NCBI GenBank assembly: GCA_018365455.1
Contig: JAGZJZ010000034.1
Span: 4,523 to 68,522, forward strand
Source: Clostridiales bacterium
GTDB lineage: Bacteria; Bacillota; Clostridia; Lachnospirales; Lachnospiraceae
Direction of reading: 5' to 3'
DNA length: 64,000 nt
The position numbers and the translations under genes were made by a program. Shown piece by piece: positions 8,542 through 17,777 of the stretch (position 1 is its first letter; each line of letters starts with the position of its first letter). Below the pieces are notes generated by a model. The model saw only the letters and a list, made by a program, of their open reading frames with translations. It was not told the DNA's origin and did no database searches.

Positions 8542-9912
8542 ATGAAGAAGCGGTTTATCAGCATTTTATTAGCATTGACACTTGCAGCAGGTCTGGCAGC
8601 ATGCGGCGGTTCCGGTAACAGCGGGTCAGAAGAAACAAAAGGCGGTGCAGGGACAGAGACGACCCAAAATCCAACAGAGAAGGCGGCAGAATCCGTGACA
8701 AGTTCACAGGACACAGAAACGGCGTCTGTACAGGAAAGTGAGGCGTCAGAGGAAGGAAGCAGCCAGCCATTTGCGGGAGAGACGGTTACGGTTTATACCA
8801 GAAATGTGGATATGGCTGGATGGCAGCCATTTGTGGATCTGGTAAAAGAGAAAACAGGTATCATCGTGGAGGGCGTAGTGGCGCCCACAAATTACCCCGA
8901 TGTGGTGACAAAATTAAGCTCTATCCTGACCGCAGGAGACGATTCTTTTGATATAGTACATTTAGACGAGCTGTTAGGAGTCACCTACAGTACAGCGGGC
9001 TATCTGGAACCGATTAATGAAATCATCGAAGCTGAAAAAGAAAATTATCCTGCAGATGTTTTGGAGCGTATATGCAAGAGTGCAGATGGAAACTATTATC
9101 TGCTGCCCCAGGAATTAAATGCCATGTATTTGTTTATCAACAAGGAGGTCTTTGACAAAGCGGGGGCAAAGATTCCGACAAATACTGATGAATTCCTGGA
9201 AACGGCAAAGGCAATGACGGATGAAAATACCTATGGCTATGGTGCAGCCTGGTCCAAGGGCGGGCAGTTATACAATGATTTAATCCGATGGATGTATTGC
9301 TTTGAAGGTGATATCTATGACTGGACCAAACCGGAGTCAAAAGAAGCACTGCAGTTTATGTATGACATGCTTTATAAGGACAAAGTAGTATCAGAAGCAG
9401 CTCTTGGTGACAGCTATGATGCGATGAATCAGAAAATTATCGACAACAAATATGGAATGGTGTTCCAGTGGGCTTATCTGGCAGATGTCTGCGGCGATAA
9501 ATGGGGGGATGCCATACAGATTGAAGCTATGCCCATGTTCAAAACAAATCACACGATCGTAGCAGGATGGCATATGGCAATTAATAAAAACTCGAAAAAA
9601 GTTGATGCGGCAAAAGAGGTTCTGAAGGTATGGGCAAGTGAAGAAGGGCAGATGTGCAATCTCCAGATGGAAGGTTCTTCCCACACTAAGGTAATGGCAA
9701 AGCCGGAGGCTAAAGAAGTCAATCGGGCTGGACAGGCACTGGAAGAATATTCTGCAGCAGGTTCCTTGGTTCCAAGGCCAATGCCGCCAACAGTAAATGA
9801 GCTTATGGAGGCAGCGGAGACCTATGCACAGTCTTATCTGACAAATCAAATGTCTTTGGATGAATGTGTGGAAAAAGCTACGGCGGAAATACAGGCACTT
9901 GTGGAAGGCTAA
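8542..9912 (+). CDS. Extracellular solute-binding lipoprotein, CUT1 family (SBP_bac_1)
   Basis: A 456-residue lipoprotein with a signal peptide ending in LAAC (lipidated Cys21), then a long Ser/Thr/Glu/Gln linker to about residue 75, then an MalE-class (family 1) binding domain. The motif PTNYPDVVTKLSSILTAGDDSFDIV is typical of the N-lobe. It should capture an oligosaccharide-like ligand for the permeases at 10036 and 10935. No ATPase is encoded nearby, as is usual for Firmicute CUT1 systems energised by a shared MsmX/UgpC-like ATPase. Two UroD-superfamily genes follow the permeases, so the ligand may be demethylated after import. Confidence 0.9.
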   Translation: MKKRFISILLALTLAAGLAACGGSGNSGSEETKGGAGTETTQNPTEKAAESVTSSQDTETASVQESEASEEGSSQPFAGETVTVYTRNVDMAGWQPFVDLVKEKTGIIVEGVVAPTNYPDVVTKLSSILTAGDDSFDIVHLDELLGVTYSTAGYLEPINEIIEAEKENYPADVLERICKSADGNYYLLPQELNAMYLFINKEVFDKAGAKIPTNTDEFLETAKAMTDENTYGYGAAWSKGGQLYNDLIRWMYCFEGDIYDWTKPESKEALQFMYDMLYKDKVVSEAALGDSYDAMNQKIIDNKYGMVFQWAYLADVCGDKWGDAIQIEAMPMFKTNHTIVAGWHMAINKNSKKVDAAKEVLKVWASEEGQMCNLQMEGSSHTKVMAKPEAKEVNRAGQALEEYSAAGSLVPRPMPPTVNELMEAAETYAQSYLTNQMSLDECVEKATAEIQALVEG

Positions 9913-9967
9913 ACACAACTGCACGTTATCAGACAATTGCAGCATTTTACAGACCGGTATAAAAGTG

Positions 9968-9992
9968 AGGGGACACTGCGGGGTCCCCTTTC
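9968..9992 (+). terminator. Partial terminator/attenuator after the binding-protein gene
   Basis: AGGGGAC (9968-9974) pairs with GTCCCCT (9983-9989), followed by a short TTTC. It lies 55 bases past the binding-protein stop and 44 bases before the permease start. Such hairpins usually raise binding protein relative to permease. Confidence 0.6.
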
Positions 9993-10035
9993 AAAATCTC
10001 CGGCAGACAGATAGAAGATAGGGGAAGGTTGCGGG

Positions 10036-10923
10036 ATGAAAAAAATGTCAATGGGAAAAAGGCGGGTATTGGTAGCCTGGGCGCTGGTATTGCCGGCTCT
10101 GCTTGTGAGGGGCGCTACTATTATTTATCCGATGATTACCACAGCGTGGTATAGTCTTTTGAATTATAAAATGATAACCCAGACAAAAAAATTTGTGGGG
10201 TTCCAAAATTATGTGAAGCTTTTGAAAGATCCGGGCGTTCAGGAGTCCATTCGCTTTACACTGATCTTTACCATTATTTCCGTTATTTTAATTATGACAC
10301 TGGGCATTTTACTGGCGTTAGTTTTAAACGTGAAATTCAGAGGAAAGAAATTTTTACGGTCTATTGTACTGATACCCTGGGCAATGCCTACAATTGTGAT
10401 TGGCATTGCGGCACAGTGGGCATTTAATGATACTTATGGCTTTGTTAATGATCTGCTGTCCAGGCTCAGCCAGTCAGACTTTAATTTTGCATGGCTGGTA
10501 AATCCGGCAGGTGCCCAGGCGGCGGTCATTATCGTAGATGTGTGGAAAAATGTACCGTTCTTTGCAATAATGGTGCTGGCTGCACTGCAGGGGGTATCAC
10601 TGGAATTGTATGAATCGGCAGCCATGGACGGAGCAGGGGCAATCAAACGTTTTTTTGCAATTACCATTCCGCATATCAAACGGGTTCTGATTACCATGGG
10701 ATTGTTTTTTACGCTTTGGCGTCTTACAAGCTTTGATCTGGTCTATGCCATGACCCAGGGCGGTCCCGGTGCAAAGACATCTTTAATCAGTTATAAAATA
10801 ACAACAGAAGCCTTTAAGAACCTGAACTATGGATATGCATCAGCCATTTCTATGATGCTGTTCCTGATCATGATTATTGTTGCCGGCGGCGGTATGCGTC
10901 TGCAGAAAAAAATTGACTACTAG
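10036..10923 (+). CDS. Sugar ABC transporter permease, CUT1 MalF-type
   Basis: A 295-residue membrane protein with six predicted helices and the permease EAA loop YESAAMDGAGAIKRFFAITIPHI, which docks the ATPase. It is the first of two heteromeric CUT1 permeases, with the MalG-type partner 11 bases downstream. The ATG is preceded by GGGGAAGG. It imports the ligand captured by the protein at 8542. The specificity cannot be read from the sequence. Confidence 0.9.
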   Translation: MKKMSMGKRRVLVAWALVLPALLVRGATIIYPMITTAWYSLLNYKMITQTKKFVGFQNYVKLLKDPGVQESIRFTLIFTIISVILIMTLGILLALVLNVKFRGKKFLRSIVLIPWAMPTIVIGIAAQWAFNDTYGFVNDLLSRLSQSDFNFAWLVNPAGAQAAVIIVDVWKNVPFFAIMVLAALQGVSLELYESAAMDGAGAIKRFFAITIPHIKRVLITMGLFFTLWRLTSFDLVYAMTQGGPGAKTSLISYKITTEAFKNLNYGYASAISMMLFLIMIIVAGGGMRLQKKIDY

Positions 10924-10934
10924 GGGGCGGGAAA

Positions 10935-11768
10935 ATGAAAAAATCAAAAGCTTATAAAGTCTTTATCTGGATTACGGCACTTGTTCTGGCTCTGATCATT
11001 TTATTTCCGGTATTCTGGATATTTACATCCTCAATTACGGAAAAAGAGTTATTATTTACTACGCCCGTGACCTATTTTCCGGAAAATCCAACCCTTCAGA
11101 ATTACTTTACGCTGTTTCAAGAGGTGGATGTCAGCGGTCTGTCGTTCAATACATTGATTGTAGCCGTTTTTGCCATTATTGCATCAATTGTGATCAGTAT
11201 ACTGGCAGCATATTCCTTTGCCAGATTTACCTTCCGGGGGGCGGGAGCAGCTTATTCACTGTTGGTCTTTTCCGCAATGCTGCCGGTGATTATGACCTTG
11301 ATCCCCATGTTCCAGACATATAAGACACTGCATCTTCACGATACCCATCTGGGGTTGATCATTCTGTATGTCAGCGGATTCATACCGTTTACGACCATGT
11401 CCTTTGTGACCTTTATACAGCAGATTCCCTATTCCCTGGAAGAAGCAGCGGCAGTAGACGGGGCAAATGTGTATACGAAGATATTCAAAGTGCTGTTTCC
11501 GCTTATGAAGCCGGCTATTGCTACAATGGCTATTATTAACTTTATCAATACCATGAATGAGTTTATGATTCCGCTGGTTTTTACCAACCGGAAAGCAACG
11601 CCGCTGAGCGTGGGGCTCACTTTGATTCCAAGGATAAACCAGTACAACGTTCCCTGGGAGAAGATCAGTGCCCTGGCAACAATCATGATGATACCCATTG
11701 TATTATTTGTTATATTGTTTGAAAAAAATATCATAGACGGATTGACTGCCGGAAGTGTAAAGCAATAG
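10935..11768 (+). CDS. Sugar ABC transporter permease, CUT1 MalG-type
   Basis: A 277-residue membrane protein with six helices and the EAA loop EEAAAVDGANVYTKIFKVLFPL. The start codon follows the upstream stop by 11 bases and has a G-rich Shine-Dalgarno (GGGGGCGGG), implying cotranscription with 10036. The C-terminal KNIIDGLTAGSVKQ is the typical end of this family. Eighty-eight bases separate it from the UroD gene at 11857, which has no obvious promoter or terminator before it, so the methyltransferase genes probably belong to the same operon. Confidence 0.9.
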   Translation: MKKSKAYKVFIWITALVLALIILFPVFWIFTSSITEKELLFTTPVTYFPENPTLQNYFTLFQEVDVSGLSFNTLIVAVFAIIASIVISILAAYSFARFTFRGAGAAYSLLVFSAMLPVIMTLIPMFQTYKTLHLHDTHLGLIILYVSGFIPFTTMSFVTFIQQIPYSLEEAAAVDGANVYTKIFKVLFPLMKPAIATMAIINFINTMNEFMIPLVFTNRKATPLSVGLTLIPRINQYNVPWEKISALATIMMIPIVLFVILFEKNIIDGLTAGSVKQ

Positions 11769-11856
11769 AGGAATTCGGGCGTTAGGAATAGGATGAGCCA
11801 GCTTGTGCTATTCCGGGGTAAAAAATGAAAGAGATGAAAAGCAGGAGGATTGCAGT

Positions 11857-12936
11857 ATGAATGCAAGAGAGCGGGTATTGGCAGTGGTTAACAGAAGAAT
11901 TCCGGATAAAATCCCGAAGGATTTAAGCTGGGGATTGTGTCCGGCATTGGAGGAAGAATTTCGAAAAAGAACAGGTTGCGTGGATTACTATGAATACTTT
12001 GGATTGGATATCAGGCTATTGGATTTTGCGCCCACGGAGTTGATAAGAGATTTTTCGGCATATTATGTGGGCAGGGATCAGGAACCGGGTTTTTCCATCA
12101 ATGAATGGGGCGTGGGAAGCGGAAAGTCCAGGGATGCGAGTTTGCATTTCGAACACATCATCTCGCCTCTTAAAGCAGGGATGACAGAACAGCAGGCTGA
12201 AGAATTTCCACTGCCGGACTTTTTAGAACCCAAGAGAAGTGCACATTTTAAAGCTTATGTGGACCAGTGTCATGAAAAAGGTCTGGCTGTGTGCGGAAGT
12301 CTGACCCAGACTATTTTTGAAAAGGCCTGGGCTATCCGGGGATTTGAAGAGACCATGATGGATATGCTGACAGAGCCGGAAGCCATCACAATATTGATGG
12401 AACGCATTACCCAGCTTCGTATGGATCAGGTGGTACTTATGCTAAAGGCGGGGATTGATGTGCTTATGCTGGGGGATGATGTTGGGATGCAGACGGGGAT
12501 GCTCATTGGCGTGGATACATGGAGAGAGTTCCTTAAGCCCAGGCTGGCACGAATTATTGCAAAAGCCAGGGAGATAACGCCGGATATACCGGTCTTTTAC
12601 CATTCCTGCGGGAATCCCAGCCAGATCATACCGGAGTTAATCGAGATAGGGGTAAATGTTTTAAATCCGATACAGCCGGAGTGCATGGATCTGCAGAAGA
12701 TAAAGGATACTTATGGTGATCAGCTGGCATTCTGGGGAGGGGTAAGTGCCCAGACGAATCTTTCCTTTGGGACGCCGGAGCAGGTAAAGCAGGAGGTAAA
12801 ACAGTGTATTAAAATTCTTGGACAGGACGGCGGCTATCTGATCGGGCCTAATCATATGGTGGAACCGGAAGTGAGCTGGGAGAATCTGATGGCCTTTTTT
12901 GAAGCAGTAGAGGAATACGGGACTTATTGGACTTGA
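11857..12936 (+). CDS. UroD-family methyltransferase-like protein
   Basis: A 359-residue protein of the uroporphyrinogen decarboxylase superfamily. The start ATG 11857 follows AGGAGG by eight bases; the frame is open upstream but has no better start. It carries HSCGNPSQ near residue 250 and, near the C-terminus, GPNHMVEPEVSWEN, the same arrangement as in the truncated protein at 1-951. The two form a subgroup with an HxCG site and a His in place of the usual third Cys. Cytoplasmic; probable role in transferring a methyl group from an imported compound to a corrinoid protein or another carrier. It overlaps no other gene and is followed by a second UroD-like gene 17 bases away. Confidence 0.87.
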   Translation: MNARERVLAVVNRRIPDKIPKDLSWGLCPALEEEFRKRTGCVDYYEYFGLDIRLLDFAPTELIRDFSAYYVGRDQEPGFSINEWGVGSGKSRDASLHFEHIISPLKAGMTEQQAEEFPLPDFLEPKRSAHFKAYVDQCHEKGLAVCGSLTQTIFEKAWAIRGFEETMMDMLTEPEAITILMERITQLRMDQVVLMLKAGIDVLMLGDDVGMQTGMLIGVDTWREFLKPRLARIIAKAREITPDIPVFYHSCGNPSQIIPELIEIGVNVLNPIQPECMDLQKIKDTYGDQLAFWGGVSAQTNLSFGTPEQVKQEVKQCIKILGQDGGYLIGPNHMVEPEVSWENLMAFFEAVEEYGTYWT

Positions 12937-12953
12937 GTGAAAAGGGGATAGAA

Positions 12954-14024
12954 ATGATCCACATTGATGATTTTGAGAAAATAAAAAATCGCTATGATGC
13001 TTATTGGGCAAAAGAAAATCATGACAGGCCGCTGATGGATATCCGGGCGCCCAAATATGATTTCCGGTCTGTATTTCCGGAAATCAGAGAAAGCCTGTAC
13101 GACCAGTGGATGGATACGGAGTACGTGGTAAGAAGAGAACGGGCAATCCAGGAATCCCTATACTTTGCAGGAGAGGCATATCCCCTGGTATGTCCCAATC
13201 TGGGACCGGATGTATTTGGAGCTTACTTTGGATGCGGAATTACGTTTGGAACTGATACCAGCTGGGCCTCCAGCCATTTTGAGAGCCTGGAGGATATGGA
13301 TATAAGCTGTTTAAAAGAAGACAATATCTGGTTTCGTAAAACGGTTGAATTAACGAAAGCAATGCTTGATGACAGCCGGGGGGATTATCTGGTTGGAATT
13401 ACCGATATCCATCCGGGGCTGGACGGTCTGGTTTCTTTGCGGGGACCGCAGGAGTTATGTTTTGATATCCTGGAAGAACCCGAGCTGGTGCAGAAGTTAA
13501 ATTTTGAACTTTGCCTGCGATTTAAGGAAGTGTATACGAAACTGGATGCCATATTAAAAGAAAAACAACAGGGAAATTCCAACTGGATGGGGATTTACCA
13601 TCCTGAGGGCTGGTATGTGACATCCTGTGATTTTGGAGGGATGATTTCAGAGGAAATGTATCAGAAATTCGTAATCCCTGAGTTAAAAGAGGAAATTAAA
13701 TTTCTTAAAAATACAATTTTCCACCTGGATGGACCAGGCGCATTACGGCAGTTAGACAGTCTGTTAGAGTTGGAAGGGCTGGATGGTATCCAATGGGTAT
13801 ACGGGGCAGGTCAGCCTACGGCTGCTCACTGGATTGAAACGCTGAAAAAAATCCAGGATGCAGGAAAAATGATTCATATTGATATTGTTAAGGAAGATCT
13901 GCCGGTGCTGTTGGAGCATTTAAAACCGGAGGGCGTATTATACCGCATGAATTGCAGTACTTTGGAGGAGGCAGACTATATGCTGAAGACAGTTGAGGAT
14001 TACAGAGGCAAAAAAGTATTTTAA
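12954..14024 (+). CDS. Divergent UroD-superfamily protein
   Basis: A 356-residue protein starting MIHIDDFEKIKNRYDAYW, with ATG 12954 after AAAAGGGG. The fold assignment rests on family resemblance to the uncharacterised UroD-like proteins that accompany corrinoid methyltransferases. The HxC zinc motif is absent: the corresponding segment reads FHLDGPGALRQLD, and a late Cys appears in YRMNCSTLEEADYM. It may therefore not be a zinc methyltransferase of the usual kind, or it may act as partner of the enzyme encoded just upstream. It ends the transporter-methyltransferase operon. Superfamily call moderate, function unknown. Confidence 0.72.
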   Translation: MIHIDDFEKIKNRYDAYWAKENHDRPLMDIRAPKYDFRSVFPEIRESLYDQWMDTEYVVRRERAIQESLYFAGEAYPLVCPNLGPDVFGAYFGCGITFGTDTSWASSHFESLEDMDISCLKEDNIWFRKTVELTKAMLDDSRGDYLVGITDIHPGLDGLVSLRGPQELCFDILEEPELVQKLNFELCLRFKEVYTKLDAILKEKQQGNSNWMGIYHPEGWYVTSCDFGGMISEEMYQKFVIPELKEEIKFLKNTIFHLDGPGALRQLDSLLELEGLDGIQWVYGAGQPTAAHWIETLKKIQDAGKMIHIDIVKEDLPVLLEHLKPEGVLYRMNCSTLEEADYMLKTVEDYRGKKVF

Positions 14025-14046
14025 TTGAAAAATAGTGAAATTTTCC

Positions 14047-14074
14047 TTGCTTTTATACGTTGCTTTGATACAAT
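14047..14074 (+). promoter_or_regulatory. Promoter for the DUF2284 gene
   Basis: TTGCTT (14047-14052), a 16-bp spacer and TACAAT (14069-14074) lie 86 bases upstream of the start codon at 14160. Confidence 0.55.
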
Positions 14075-14159
14075 AAGATTACAAAAAGGGAAACAGGCAT
14101 AGACTGTTGACCCGATATAATAAGTCTGAATAACAGATGATGACAATGGGGGATTTTAC

Positions 14160-14696
14160 ATGAGAGATCTGGAAGCAGTATTAAGCAGATGCAAGGAAGC
14201 AGGGGTACACGAGGCAGCAGTGGTACCTGTAGAGAAGATTGTATTTTCGGATGAAGTCAGAGATATGTGCGCTTCAAACCAATGCGGGCAGTATGGAAAA
14301 ACCTGGGCATGTCCTCCGGGTGTAGGAACTGTGGAGGAGTGCAGGGAACGGTCTATGAAGTACAAAAATGTGGTGGTTTTCTCAACGGTTTCGAAGCTGG
14401 AAGATTCCTTTGACTGGGATGGAATGATGGATGCGAAAAAAAGGCATGAAGAAGTGAGCAAAAAGGTAAGGGAAATCTTTTTAGAAGACGGGGATGATAT
14501 TCTGATGCTGTCATCGGAAGGTTGCCAGAATTGCAAATCCTGCACCTATCCTGATGCCCCGTGCCGCTTTCCCGACCAAATGTTTCCCTCAGTGGAGAGC
14601 TTTGGTATCTATGTAAATAAAGAAGCATCTGCGGCAGGGATTCATTATATAAACGGTGCAAATACGGTGACATATTTCAGCAACATCTTTTTTTAA
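14160..14696 (+). CDS. DUF2284 Cys-rich predicted metal-binding protein
   Basis: A 178-residue cytoplasmic protein with the DUF2284 pattern: CASNQCGQYGKTWACPPG near residues 37-55, and a second cluster CQNCKSC with further Cys around residues 121-137. The nine or so conserved cysteines suggest iron-sulfur or zinc binding. DUF2284 genes often lie near corrinoid methyltransferases and anaerobic oxidoreductases, which fits the neighbours here, but no reaction has been established to my knowledge. It has its own promoter and terminator, so it is a single-gene unit. Start ATG after GGGGGAT. Confidence 0.85.
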   Translation: MRDLEAVLSRCKEAGVHEAAVVPVEKIVFSDEVRDMCASNQCGQYGKTWACPPGVGTVEECRERSMKYKNVVVFSTVSKLEDSFDWDGMMDAKKRHEEVSKKVREIFLEDGDDILMLSSEGCQNCKSCTYPDAPCRFPDQMFPSVESFGIYVNKEASAAGIHYINGANTVTYFSNIFF

Positions 14697-14776
14697 TCAC
14701 GGTTATATTTCAGAAGATATCTTTTGAAATTAGAAGAATGACTGAAGAACTCAATGAATCAAGTTATATTAGAAAT

Positions 14777-14811
14777 CCAGAGTATCAGATAATAAGATAC
14801 TCTGGGTTTTT
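14777..14811 (+). terminator. Intrinsic terminator after the DUF2284 gene
   Basis: CCAGAGTATC (14777-14786) and GATACTCTGG (14796-14805) form a perfect 10-bp stem, followed by GTTTTT. It may also act on the converging MATE transcript. Confidence 0.85.
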
Positions 14812-14871
14812 AATATTACAGATTTTATTATTATAGTTTTATGATATAGCGGTTAAATAAATCAGTTCTAC

Positions 14872-16275
14872 TTAAGCTACAGGTTTCGGCTCCTCCATCC
14901 CTTTCTGCAGCCGTGTAAGTTCCCGCATTTCCCGAATCAGGAAGTAAATACAAACAACCGCCGCCGCCGCATCAGCAATAGGACCGGCATACATGACGCC
15001 GTCTATCCCCATGAAGATTGGGAAGATGACAAAAAGCGGGAGCAGGAAGATAATCTGCCTGGTAAGGGACATGAATACACCCAGTACGGATTTCCCAATG
15101 GAGGTGAAAAAGTTTGATGTAACCGGCTGGATTCCATTTATAAAGGTCATAAACAGGAAGATCCGGAAATACCGTTCTGCAAATTTAAAATAGGTTTCAC
15201 TTCCGTTTCCAAATACAGAGATAATCTGCCTGGGGAAAAACTGGAAGCAGAGGAACGCCAAAATGGAAATGATCGTGGCACTTAAAACTGCCAGCTTGTA
15301 AGTTTCTTTGACGCGTCCGTATTTTTTTGCGCCGTAATTGAATCCTACAATGGGCTGGGTTCCCTGTGATATACCGATGACAAGTGCCATAAAAATCATA
15401 TTCACTTTAATGATAATCCCTGCGCAGGCAAGTGGAATTTCACTTCCATATACAGATCTGGCACCATAATAAGAGAGCACATTGTTCATGACAATCTGTG
15501 TGACCGTCATGGCGATCTGGTTGAAACAGGCACTGGCTCCCAGGGCAAATATATTTCTGCAGAATTTAAACTTTAGCTGGAAGCATTTACGTGTCAGCTT
15601 TATATGACGGAAATGGAACGCGTATTTTACACTGATACAAAAGGATACGATCTGCCCGATGATGGTTGCAAGAGCGGCACCAGCCATACCCATATCAAAT
15701 ACAAAGATAAAAATCGGGTCTAGAATGGTATTGATTACGGCACCAACCAGCATGGAAGTCATGGAATATTTGGGACTGCCGTCCGCCAGGATTAATTTAC
15801 TGATTGCAGTATTGATAATCAGAAATGGGAATCCGATGGAGGTAATACGGGTGTAGGTCTGGGCATATGGAAGAACATCGTCCGTTGCGCCAAAGAATTT
15901 CAACATGGGCGTCAGTAAGATTGTTACAATCAAAAAGAGTGCGATTCCGGATACCGCCATCATAGTGATGGCATTTCCTGCTGACTTTGCTGCATGATCT
16001 TCTCTGCCGGCACCCAGTTCCAGTGAAAAATTAGAGGCACCTCCGATGCCAAGCAGTAAAGCAATTGCAGTGCAGGTAGTGGATAATGGAAAAGCGATGT
16101 TCGTTGCGGCATTTCCCAGGACACCCACACCCTGTCCGATAAATATCTGATCTACAATGTTATAAAGTGCCGTAACCAGCATGGAAATAATACAGGGGAC
16201 AGCGTATCCGGTCAGGAGCCTGGACACCTTGCGATATCCCAGGGGATTATTCGCTTCTTGTGATATTGACTTCAT
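14872..16275 (-). CDS. MATE family efflux transporter
   Basis: A 467-residue polytopic membrane protein with about twelve helices and two related halves. It has the MATE hallmarks PCIISMLVTALYNIVDQIFIGQG at the first helix and PIVGFNYGAKKYGRVKE after helix seven. These exporters extrude drugs, dyes or metabolites using a Na+ or H+ gradient. The start ATG (16275 on the minus strand) follows AAAGGAGG. Expression appears tightly controlled: a near-consensus promoter 180-200 bases upstream is overlaid by several palindromes resembling MarR-family operators, yet no MarR gene lies in the window. The substrate is unknown. Confidence 0.93.
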   Translation of the reverse strand: MKSISQEANNPLGYRKVSRLLTGYAVPCIISMLVTALYNIVDQIFIGQGVGVLGNAATNIAFPLSTTCTAIALLLGIGGASNFSLELGAGREDHAAKSAGNAITMMAVSGIALFLIVTILLTPMLKFFGATDDVLPYAQTYTRITSIGFPFLIINTAISKLILADGSPKYSMTSMLVGAVINTILDPIFIFVFDMGMAGAALATIIGQIVSFCISVKYAFHFRHIKLTRKCFQLKFKFCRNIFALGASACFNQIAMTVTQIVMNNVLSYYGARSVYGSEIPLACAGIIIKVNMIFMALVIGISQGTQPIVGFNYGAKKYGRVKETYKLAVLSATIISILAFLCFQFFPRQIISVFGNGSETYFKFAERYFRIFLFMTFINGIQPVTSNFFTSIGKSVLGVFMSLTRQIIFLLPLFVIFPIFMGIDGVMYAGPIADAAAAVVCIYFLIREMRELTRLQKGMEEPKPVA

Positions 16276-16418
16276 TTTTTAACCTCCTTTTTCTTTCGTA
16301 TTATCGTAATGCCTCCAGACAGATGTGATTTATACAATTTCTCAATAGTATTCCCGGAATTTTGCAGTTGAATACAGCAGCCCGCTGCGCGCCCTTCATC
16401 CGGGACAAATCTCACAAA

Positions 16419-16469
16419 AATTGCGCACGCAAATAACCATTTGCGTGCGCAATTAGTATAGAACTAATT
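16419..16469 (-). promoter_or_regulatory. Cluster of palindromic operator-like sites at the MATE promoter
   Basis: A perfect 16-bp inverted repeat (16419-16434 with 16439-16454, spacer AACC) is made of two 12-bp palindromes of the form TTGCG-NN-CGCAA. An adjoining palindrome AATTAGT-N5-ACTAATT (16451-16469) covers the -10 element. Read on the minus strand the large repeat is followed by TTTTT, so a terminator for the UroD gene upstream is an alternative reading. Confidence 0.65.
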
Positions 16470-16483
16470 CTAAAAAAAGTCAA
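16455..16483 (-). promoter_or_regulatory. MATE gene promoter
   Basis: On the minus strand TTGACT (16483-16478), a 17-bp spacer and TATACT (16460-16455) form a near-consensus promoter. The predicted start near 16448 falls inside the large palindrome, leaving a leader of about 170 bases. Confidence 0.75.
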
Positions 16484-16537
16484 GATGATAATTGGAAGTT
16501 TCCTACAAAGGAGGTAACGAGTAATCCAGTGATCAGA

Positions 16538-17575
16538 TCAATAACAGCCATAAGTCTTTGCGATATTTACCATGCGCCTTGCCCGGTCAAAGGAGGCATT
16601 TGCCGGGTATTCGCAGCCGGTGGCAAGCATAAAGCCGCCGCCCTTTGCCATTGCATCAATGTTGTTCTTACATTCCAGATCCCATTCCTCATCGGTACCG
16701 ATAACGGCACTTGCAGGCGTGACGCAGCCAATCAGTGTAACTTTATCGCCGTATTTTGCCTTGCATTCCTGAAAATCTGCGCAATCATCCGGCGGATAGA
16801 GGAAAGAGATTGCCGTGGGGTTCATGGTTTCGATCTGGGCGTCAAAATATATTTTCTGCCCGCAGTTGTGAATCATTACCAGGCATCCTCTGTCATGAAC
16901 CACATCAGCCAGTTCTTTTACCAGATCCCCTTCCATTTCCATCCACATGGTTTTACTCATAATTGCCCCGGATGAGAACAGTGTGTCGAACATAATACCA
17001 TTTACTCCGGTATCCATAAGCGCGTTGCAGTAATCCTTCAGCGTTTCATTTACTTCTCTTGCTGCATCGTGTACAGCGTCCGGGTCATCATAGAGATCCA
17101 TATACATATCCTGCTGGTTACGGAGCATGGACAAGGTTCCCAGGGGACCAAAGACAAAGGCAACCACCGGGTATTCCCCATTAGCAGCTTCCACCAGTTT
17201 CTTACAGGTATCAATGTGCATCATCATTCGTTTCGAGGTACGGTAATCCACTTTTTTAATCTCGGCATAGTCCTCGATTTCTTTAACGACACAGTTATTG
17301 TAGTTAGGATGCGCCGCCTCGTCTTCTGGGTAGACCAGTTCCTGGCCCCAGGCATCACACTCGATGGAGAGGTCAATCAGTGTTACGATACAATCCAGGT
17401 CAAATTCTTTCTTTGCTTTTAACAATGCTTCTGCACAGATATCAGCATCGTTGGACCAGTCCTTATAAGATGCGCCGATCAGCCGTCTGGAAGCACCGCT
17501 GATGATAGGATAAACCGGTACCCGGTCAGGTTCTTTGTGCTGCAGTGCAGTTACTACACGTTCCATAGAATTCAT
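16538..17575 (-). CDS. UroD-family methyltransferase (MtaA/CmuA-like)
   Basis: A 345-residue protein starting MNSMERVVTALQHKEPDRVPVYP, typical of MtaA/CmuA/MtbA relatives. The full zinc-site pattern is present: HNCGQK near residue 248 and LATGCEYP near residue 323, giving His, Cys and Cys ligands as in characterised methylcobamide:CoM methyltransferases. It is therefore the most canonical of the five UroD paralogues. It lies 202 bases downstream of the hydantoinase-type ATPase gene on the same strand, opposite the lipoyl-carrier operon. Probable cytoplasmic methyl transfer between a corrinoid protein and a thiol or other acceptor; the acceptor is not CoM in this kind of organism, and it remains open. 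Confidence 0.88.
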   Translation of the reverse strand: MNSMERVVTALQHKEPDRVPVYPIISGASRRLIGASYKDWSNDADICAEALLKAKKEFDLDCIVTLIDLSIECDAWGQELVYPEDEAAHPNYNNCVVKEIEDYAEIKKVDYRTSKRMMMHIDTCKKLVEAANGEYPVVAFVFGPLGTLSMLRNQQDMYMDLYDDPDAVHDAAREVNETLKDYCNALMDTGVNGIMFDTLFSSGAIMSKTMWMEMEGDLVKELADVVHDRGCLVMIHNCGQKIYFDAQIETMNPTAISFLYPPDDCADFQECKAKYGDKVTLIGCVTPASAVIGTDEEWDLECKNNIDAMAKGGGFMLATGCEYPANASFDRARRMVNIAKTYGCY

Positions 17576-17777
17576 AAAAATACCCCGCTTTCTATTTTAA
17601 TCCGGCTCAGGTGCTCTGCACCAGTTAGGCTGGTAACAGTACTTGCCGTTTCATTCTTATGAGCAAAGTATAGAATATTTTAATCTAAAGTTTTAGAAAA
17701 AAACATAGAAAATTAGTAAAAAATATGGAATTCATACTGAAACGATAATATATCAAAAAAGGTATAACTTTGGATTA

